Positions 63,500-64,000 of a DNA stretch of 64,000 bases are shown piece after piece; position 1 is the first letter of the stretch, and the number at the start of each line of letters is the position of its first letter. The stretch lies in the NCBI GenBank assembly GCA_958510825.1, contig OY294044.1, forward strand, positions 70,320,095 through 70,384,094, written 5' to 3'. Made by a program: the position numbers and the translations under genes. Source of the stretch: Brachypterus glaber. Its lineage: Eukaryota > Arthropoda > Insecta > Coleoptera > Kateretidae. Below the pieces are notes generated by a model. That model was not told the DNA's origin. It made no database searches and saw nothing but the letters and a program-made list of their open reading frames with translations.

Positions 63500-64000
63500 G
63501 ATGTTTAATGTCAAAGTGACGCCCATTATAATTGACGTACTTGTCACTACCATCTGTATATGATAAAATGTGCTATTGTCACACCACGATAACTTATGCT
63601 AATTACACACCCAAAGTGTATGTATGAGAGAACAGTGTTGCCAGATCAACTTAGCTAATTTGTATTAAATTTTAATTTGAGATCGTAATATTGAGGTAGG
63701 ACTTTTTTAGTGGATACCTATTAGTCGAAGCAATTTAGACGAAAAAACCACGAATAGAAGAAATAATTTATAAAGTTTTTAAATTTTGGTTGTGAACTCC
63801 CAGTAGGAACCCAAATACAGGTCCAAAGAGTTCCCACCTTCCCGGGGGGAGCTTCATCCCCTTTTGCTGAAAAAACCACCCCCAAACGTGACTTCCGGGC
63901 GCTTTTCTGCGTTTATCTCGTAAACCGTTACCCCGACGAGAAAATGTTAGAGGACTTATTATATTCTCCATTAAATTATACATAAAATTATTTTATTAGG
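63216..64000. other. Unassigned AT-rich sequence with G-run and (AT)n
   Basis: A run of G lies near 63311-63322 and (AT)n at about 63475-63499. A 71-codon minus-strand frame (63768-63983) has no recognised domain and sits in GC-richer, probably repetitive sequence. Nothing else was identified to the window end. Confidence 0.5.

Noticed and set aside
63768..63983. 71-codon minus-strand frame at the window end
   Set aside because: No recognisable domain, no splice evidence, and the sequence looks repetitive.

Overview
This is a eukaryotic, repeat-dominated window, most likely from an insect. The host is suggested by R4/Dong-, R1-, I- and CR1/Jockey-like LINEs, a Penelope-like element (PLE), a Gypsy element, many fold-back DNA transposons, an AT-rich background, and three short host exons with consensus splice sites. 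The species cannot be named from sequence alone.

Host gene. The only host protein recognised is a laminin alpha chain of the alpha-1/2 (Drosophila wing blister) type. Three exons were found: the end of the laminin N-terminal domain (52352-52606, + strand), the first laminin EGF-like repeats (43923-44159, - strand) and the following EGF-like segment (23303-23423, - strand). Their reading frames join perfectly in the order A-B-C, but exon A lies on the opposite strand. A 200-N gap (44629-44828) sits between A and B, so the right-hand contig has probably been scaffolded in the wrong orientation. The B-C intron is about 20.5 kb and is packed with transposons.

Layout. 1-788: PLE 3' end abutting a TAATAG/AAT microsatellite. 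1.7-14.5 kb: an R4/Dong-clade LINE split by a 9.2-kb hAT-like fold-back element whose centre is about 7.8 kb of perfect (GACA)n, followed by a second R4/Dong fragment. 14.5-18.3 kb: a decayed CR1/Jockey-like LINE carrying a MITE and a solo LTR. 18.35-18.9 kb: 400-bp satellite units running into a 200-N gap. 20.5-23.3 kb: minus-strand LINE with a fold-back and a MITE, then laminin exon C. 24.1-28.8 kb: defective Gypsy with both LTRs. 29.3-32.3 kb: large rearranged palindrome. 32.3-35.4 kb: LINE interrupted by a fold-back with internal 98-bp repeats. 35.4-36.3 kb: fold-back built of short repeats. 38.6-40.3 kb: two PLE 3' halves head to head, each with a GIY-YIG domain and a candidate hammerhead ribozyme. 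40.3-43.6 kb: I-like LINE with RNase H, split by a mariner-type fold-back. 43.9-44.2 kb: laminin exon B. 44.8-50.3 kb: R4/Dong LINE (- strand) and R1-clade LINE (+ strand), both sitting in TAA/TAATAG microsatellite. 50.6-51.4 kb: 286-bp satellite. 52.35 kb: laminin exon A. 53-55.9 kb: minus-strand LINE. 55.9-58.3 kb and 60.3-61.1 kb: nested or tandem TA-flanked fold-backs. The rest is unassigned AT-rich sequence with small hairpins.

The genes do not form a pathway. The laminin exons are host coding sequence; everything else recognisable is mobile or tandemly repeated DNA, much of it nested, so the order of insertion can often be read from target-site duplications and restored reading frames.
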